A DNA stretch of 8,123 bases from JASEGV01 sp947085285 (GTDB lineage: Bacteria > Bacteroidota > Ignavibacteria > UBA10030 > BY39): positions 1 through 8,123 of the forward strand of contig CAMTVZ010000129.1 of assembly GCA_947085285.1 (NCBI GenBank). Direction: 5' to 3'. Below the pieces are notes generated by a model. That model ran no database searches, was not told the DNA's origin, and saw only the letters and a program-made list of their open reading frames with translations. The translations under genes and the position numbers were made by a program. This document shows positions 5,811 through 8,123 of this stretch, piece by piece; the stretch's first letter is position 1; every line of letters starts with the position of its first letter.

Positions 5811-7190
5811 TTAAGTAAACCAACTAATCATATTTTGAAATTCAATGAAGCCCATACCGGGGCGTTTCGGTTTTATAAATGCTGTTTCGGATGATACGAG
5901 TGTCAATGCTGTAAGTACAATCATAATAATCATTGTTATCCAGAGCTGTATAAAATCGATAGCATTGCGCATTTTATAGCTGGTTTCTTTTTCATAGTAT
6001 TCAGCCAATTGATGAGCTGTATGTTTTACTGTTCCTGTTTCGGCACCGCTATGGAAACGTGATATTGCTGTCCGTGTAAATACACCAGTTGCCTCGAAGG
6101 CATCGGTAATACCTGCTCCCTTTTCAACCATCATCGGAATTGCGATGGTTTTTATTTGATTCTCCATATATTTATTGCCGCATGCTTCGGCTGCCATTTT
6201 AATGACATCGATATTTTCCCCTGAACCACTATAGAGGGCATGAAAAACGCGACAAAAAATTTCGATGCTGGTTTTATGGAGTAACGACCCGATTACAGGA
6301 ATTTTCCAAATAAACTTGTCCAATATGTATTTCCCACGAGGAGTAGTAAAGAAACGTATCGCCAGGACTATAGGGACTAAGGTTACAATTAAGATGATGA
6401 CTATGTTGTCGAGTATCATATAACTCAAATCAAGTGTTGCTTTAGTCATCGGTGGTAGTTCTATTTTCATTTTGGCAAATATTTCAGCCATCGGTTTAAA
6501 TATCCATCCTATGTAATAAATCACAGCACCGAAAAGAGCAGCTAATGTAACTAATGGCATAATGAGTGCACTTTTTAAATCCTTTTTAAATTGGGCTTGA
6601 CGTTCAAGAAATTTTGCTGTGCTTTCGTAAATCTCAGCCATGTTGCCGCTTTTTGATGCAAGCCCCAACATATGGGCAGTAAATTTGCCGAATACTCCTT
6701 CTTGTTTTACAAAAACTTTTTCGCTGTCTTTTCCTTGTTTCAGCTCTGTATTTATTTCGCGTATCGCGTCTCTGAGTGTTTTATTCTCGATATCGTTTGT
6801 CATTAATTGCAAAATTTCGTTGTAAGGTAATTTTTGGCGGATCAAATCGGCACTAACACGTACGAATGTTACGATATCAGCCATAGGTGGTTTAGGTTTT
6901 AAATCGAAAAGTTTTTTTCTGACAAATATAACACGAAAACCCATTTTCGAAAGAGCTTCCTGAACTTCTTCTTTGGTAAAAGCTTTTTGTTCGCCAGTAA
7001 TAGGTTTTTCGGTCCCCTTTTGTACTTTGTAAATAAAAGTAGCACGTTCAGTTAACCGTAGAACTTTAAACTTCCGTTGCATAGCCATCTGGTTAGCTTT
7101 TTCCTTTGCAAGCCTCGAGTTGTCGGCTTCCAGAATACCTTGTACTGTTTTTCCGTTTGTGGATATTCCTTCTAATCTAAATTCTGGCAT
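5811..7190 (-). CDS. pilC: PilC/GspF-family inner-membrane platform protein
   Basis: 459 residues. This is the polytopic inner-membrane protein on which pilus subunits are assembled; it couples to the PilB and PilT ATPases. An N-terminal cytoplasmic region (1-103) includes G-K-T-V-Q-G-I-L-E-A-D, as in GspF N-termini. Two T2SSF repeats follow, at about 104-230 and 307-433, with membrane segments near 208-230, 259-281 and 413-433. Family signatures seen are L-P-P-M-T-K at 245-250 and S-G-A-E-T-G with Y-Y-E-K-E at 381-402. The protein is longer than the usual roughly 400 residues. The N-terminal region is expanded, with a second A-L-x-x-M-G-F-type segment at 73-95, and about 20 extra residues follow the last membrane segment. 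AGAGGA lies 6 nt before the ATG. It starts 23 nt after pilin 2 and ends 1 nt before pilB. Confidence 0.95.
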   Translation of the reverse strand: MPEFRLEGISTNGKTVQGILEADNSRLAKEKANQMAMQRKFKVLRLTERATFIYKVQKGTEKPITGEQKAFTKEEVQEALSKMGFRVIFVRKKLFDLKPKPPMADIVTFVRVSADLIRQKLPYNEILQLMTNDIENKTLRDAIREINTELKQGKDSEKVFVKQEGVFGKFTAHMLGLASKSGNMAEIYESTAKFLERQAQFKKDLKSALIMPLVTLAALFGAVIYYIGWIFKPMAEIFAKMKIELPPMTKATLDLSYMILDNIVIILIVTLVPIVLAIRFFTTPRGKYILDKFIWKIPVIGSLLHKTSIEIFCRVFHALYSGSGENIDVIKMAAEACGNKYMENQIKTIAIPMMVEKGAGITDAFEATGVFTRTAISRFHSGAETGTVKHTAHQLAEYYEKETSYKMRNAIDFIQLWITMIIMIVLTALTLVSSETAFIKPKRPGMGFIEFQNMISWFT

Positions 7191-7213
7191 TTTTTTTCCT
7201 CTGTAAAATAAAT

Positions 7214-7594
7214 TTATTGGAAATCATTGTTAAAAGCATAAGGTCCCAACTTACCATCCGCATCCAATTCAACCACAATAGTACCATACCCAAATTTTGA
7301 AGTTGCTGTAAATGTAACGCTATTTGGAGTTACAACATATGTATATGTTGCATTTTCGTTATCTGTTAAATTGGCCGGTATATTTAAATTAAGATATGAC
7401 CTGTTTCCACCGCCTAAAGGTTCTGGTCTCAAACGATATCTATATGCATACTGCCCAAGGTTCATTAAATCGTTTATGATTGCATCCTTGTTGGAACTAA
7501 CCGATGTTGCAGAAAAGAGATAAATTCCTACTACAATAGCGATTCCAACGACGATCACACCAAGTATGAGCAGCATTAGCTGTTGTTGACCCAT
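7214..7594 (-). CDS. pilin-like protein 2 (paralogue of pilin 1)
   Basis: 126 residues, the same length as pilin 1. By eye 42 of the first 57 residues are identical, including M-G-Q-Q-Q-L, the hydrophobic helix and K-D-A-I-I-N-D-L. The C-terminal half diverges but keeps E-N-A-T-Y, T-F-T-A-T and Y-G-T, so the fold is probably shared. As in pilin 1, the only leader before Gln is M-G and Glu5 is absent. AGAAAGG lies about 6 nt upstream of the ATG, and an in-frame TGA nine codons upstream with no start codon in between fixes the start. The gene lies behind the attenuator and 23 nt before pilC, so it is probably made at the level of the machinery genes. It could be a minor shaft subunit, an alternative pilin or an assembly primer; sequence does not decide. 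Confidence 0.8.
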   Translation of the reverse strand: MGQQQLMLLILGVIVVGIAIVVGIYLFSATSVSSNKDAIINDLMNLGQYAYRYRLRPEPLGGGNRSYLNLNIPANLTDNENATYTYVVTPNSVTFTATSKFGYGTIVVELDADGKLGPYAFNNDFQ

Positions 7595-7620
7595 AAAGAA
7601 ACCTTTCTGTTGTTCATGTC

Positions 7621-7677
7621 ATAAAATAAAACGCTGCCAAATTTAAGAATTGTTAGTAAAAATTTCATTTGGCAGCG
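7621..7677 (-). terminator. intrinsic terminator / attenuator between the two pilin genes
   Basis: Read on the minus strand, CGCTGCCAAAT (7677-7667) and ATTTGGCAGCG (7642-7632) form a perfect 11-bp stem around a 24-nt AU-rich loop. TTTTATTTTAT (7631-7621) follows at once. The stem has a GC-rich base and a U-rich tail, as in Rho-independent terminators; the large loop is unusual. No convincing promoter lies between it and the second pilin gene, which begins 27 nt after the tail. Read-through must therefore supply the downstream genes, and I infer partial termination that keeps pilin 1 mRNA in excess. An mRNA-processing or stabilising hairpin is the alternative. Confidence 0.75.
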
Positions 7678-7683
7678 CATCGG

Positions 7684-7699
7684 ACTTAAACGTTTAAGT
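7684..7699. repeat. perfect 16-bp palindrome after pilin 1
   Basis: ACTTAAACGTTTAAGT reads the same on both strands. It starts 9 nt past the pilin 1 stop codon and ends 7 nt before the terminator-like hairpin. The 8-mer ACGTTTAA within it occurs again at 7704-7711, across the stop codon. In RNA it could form a small AU-rich hairpin in front of the main stem. In DNA it has the symmetry of a dimeric regulator site. Which of these applies, if either, cannot be told from sequence. Confidence 0.6.
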
Positions 7700-7707
7700 A
7701 AATACGT

Positions 7708-8088
7708 TTAATCGAATTGGTCTGTGTAATCCCAATCGGTTAATTGACCTTGTGCGTTGAGTGTGGCTACTACCGTTCCATAATCAGGGTGTGTTGCCGT
7801 AAATGTTATAGACTCTGGTCCTGTTACGTTGGCTTCATATGTCGCATTTTCTGTAGTTACCAATTTTATTGGAATGGTATAACCGGTATATGCACCAGCG
7901 CCACCGCCCATTGAGGCAGGACGGATACGATACTGATATGCATTTGCAGCAAGGTTGTTCAGATCGTTGATAATAGCATCCTTCGCTGATTGAACACTGC
8001 CTGCCGAAAACATTGTAATACCGACAGCGATAGCGATACCAACTATGATAACGCCCAAGATGATTAATAAAAGTTGTTGTTGACCCAT
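7708..8088 (-). CDS. pilin-like protein 1 (probable major pilin subunit)
   Basis: 126 residues. The N-terminus is M-G-Q-Q-Q followed by an unbroken hydrophobic helix (about residues 6-27), then a helix-like stretch (about 31-50) and a beta-rich C-terminal half with Gly-rich turns around residue 60. This is the lollipop layout of type IV pilins. The N-terminus lacks the usual G-F-T-L-x-E signal: a Gly at residue 2 is followed by Gln, and there is no Glu at the +5 position. The start is fixed by an AAGGAG site 8 nt upstream and by an in-frame TAA 15 nt upstream. It is first in the cluster, and a terminator-like hairpin follows it. I infer that it is the most expressed subunit and forms the fibre shaft. 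It is a clear paralogue of the next gene. The pilin call rests on topology and neighbours (pilC, pilB), not on a recognised family signature. Confidence 0.8.
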   Translation of the reverse strand: MGQQQLLLIILGVIIVGIAIAVGITMFSAGSVQSAKDAIINDLNNLAANAYQYRIRPASMGGGAGAYTGYTIPIKLVTTENATYEANVTGPESITFTATHPDYGTVVATLNAQGQLTDWDYTDQFD

Positions 8089-8094
8089 TGTAAA

Positions 8095-8103
8095 ATCTCC
8101 TTA
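8095..8103 (-). promoter_or_regulatory. ribosome binding site of pilin 1 (TAAGGAGAT)
   Basis: AAGGAG lies 8 nt before the ATG of pilin 1. The TAA in the motif is in frame with that ATG, so it rules out a longer leader peptide. Upstream of it, the last 20 nt of the window are an A/C-rich leader (repeats of CAA on the minus strand) that looks unstructured. The promoter of the operon lies outside the window. Confidence 0.8.
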
Positions 8104-8123
8104 TGTTGTTTGTTGTTGTTAAT

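Noticed and set aside
4025..8088. Possibility that the cluster is a type II secretion system or a competence system, not a pilus
   Set aside because: Not excluded, but two tandem short pilins expressed first, a PilT-like ATPase and a probable PilM fit a type IV pilus better. T2SS does not use PilT, and no gspD, gspL or gspM is in view.
1..8123. CRISPR arrays, tRNA/rRNA genes, insertion sequences, attachment sites
   Set aside because: I looked for repeated spacered units, cloverleaf arms, transposase motifs and long flanking repeats on both strands and saw none.

Overview
The window is an AT-rich bacterial segment that carries one type IV pilus / type II-secretion-like gene cluster. Every supported gene is on the minus strand, so the biological order runs from high to low coordinates. 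Shine-Dalgarno (SD) sites are AAGGAG-like and there is a near-consensus sigma-70 promoter. Gene style and content fit a bacterium of the Fibrobacteres-Chlorobi-Bacteroidetes side, perhaps an Ignavibacteria/Chlorobi-like lineage. That placement is an impression from protein style and has not been tested by search.

Layout in order of transcription. (1) 8088-7708 and 7594-7214: two paralogous 126-residue pilin-like proteins, separated by a 113-nt spacer with a perfect 16-bp palindrome and an intrinsic-terminator-like hairpin. The first gene is therefore probably made in excess, as a major pilin would be. (2) 7190-5811: PilC/GspF platform protein. (3) 5809-4025: PilB/GspE assembly ATPase, 1 nt after pilC. 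(4) 4024-3750: a 275-nt gap with two small hairpins and a possible promoter. (5) 3749-3177, 3161-2562 and 2549-1524: three tightly packed minor-pilin-like genes resembling PilV/GspI, PilW/GspJ and PilX/GspK. The third has a large repetitive beta-rich C-terminal domain. (6) 1498-1470: a strong promoter (TTGACA-17-TATATT). (7) 1407-184: a PilT-like ATPase. (8) 169-134: a hairpin/T-tract terminator. (9) 90-1: the first 30 codons of a gene that looks like pilM and runs off the left edge.

Together these genes give most of a pilus machine: two pilins, a three-member minor-pilin tip complex, the inner-membrane platform, an extension ATPase, a PilT-like second ATPase, and probably the start of the PilM alignment module. 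No prepilin peptidase, secretin, PilN or PilO is visible. The oddest point is that all five pilin-like proteins lack the usual prepilin signal: there is no Glu5, and the leaders are reduced to M-G, M-G-T-G or nothing obvious. In-frame stops just upstream show that at least four of the five cannot have a longer leader. The PilT-like ATPase also has unusual residues at two family-defining motifs.
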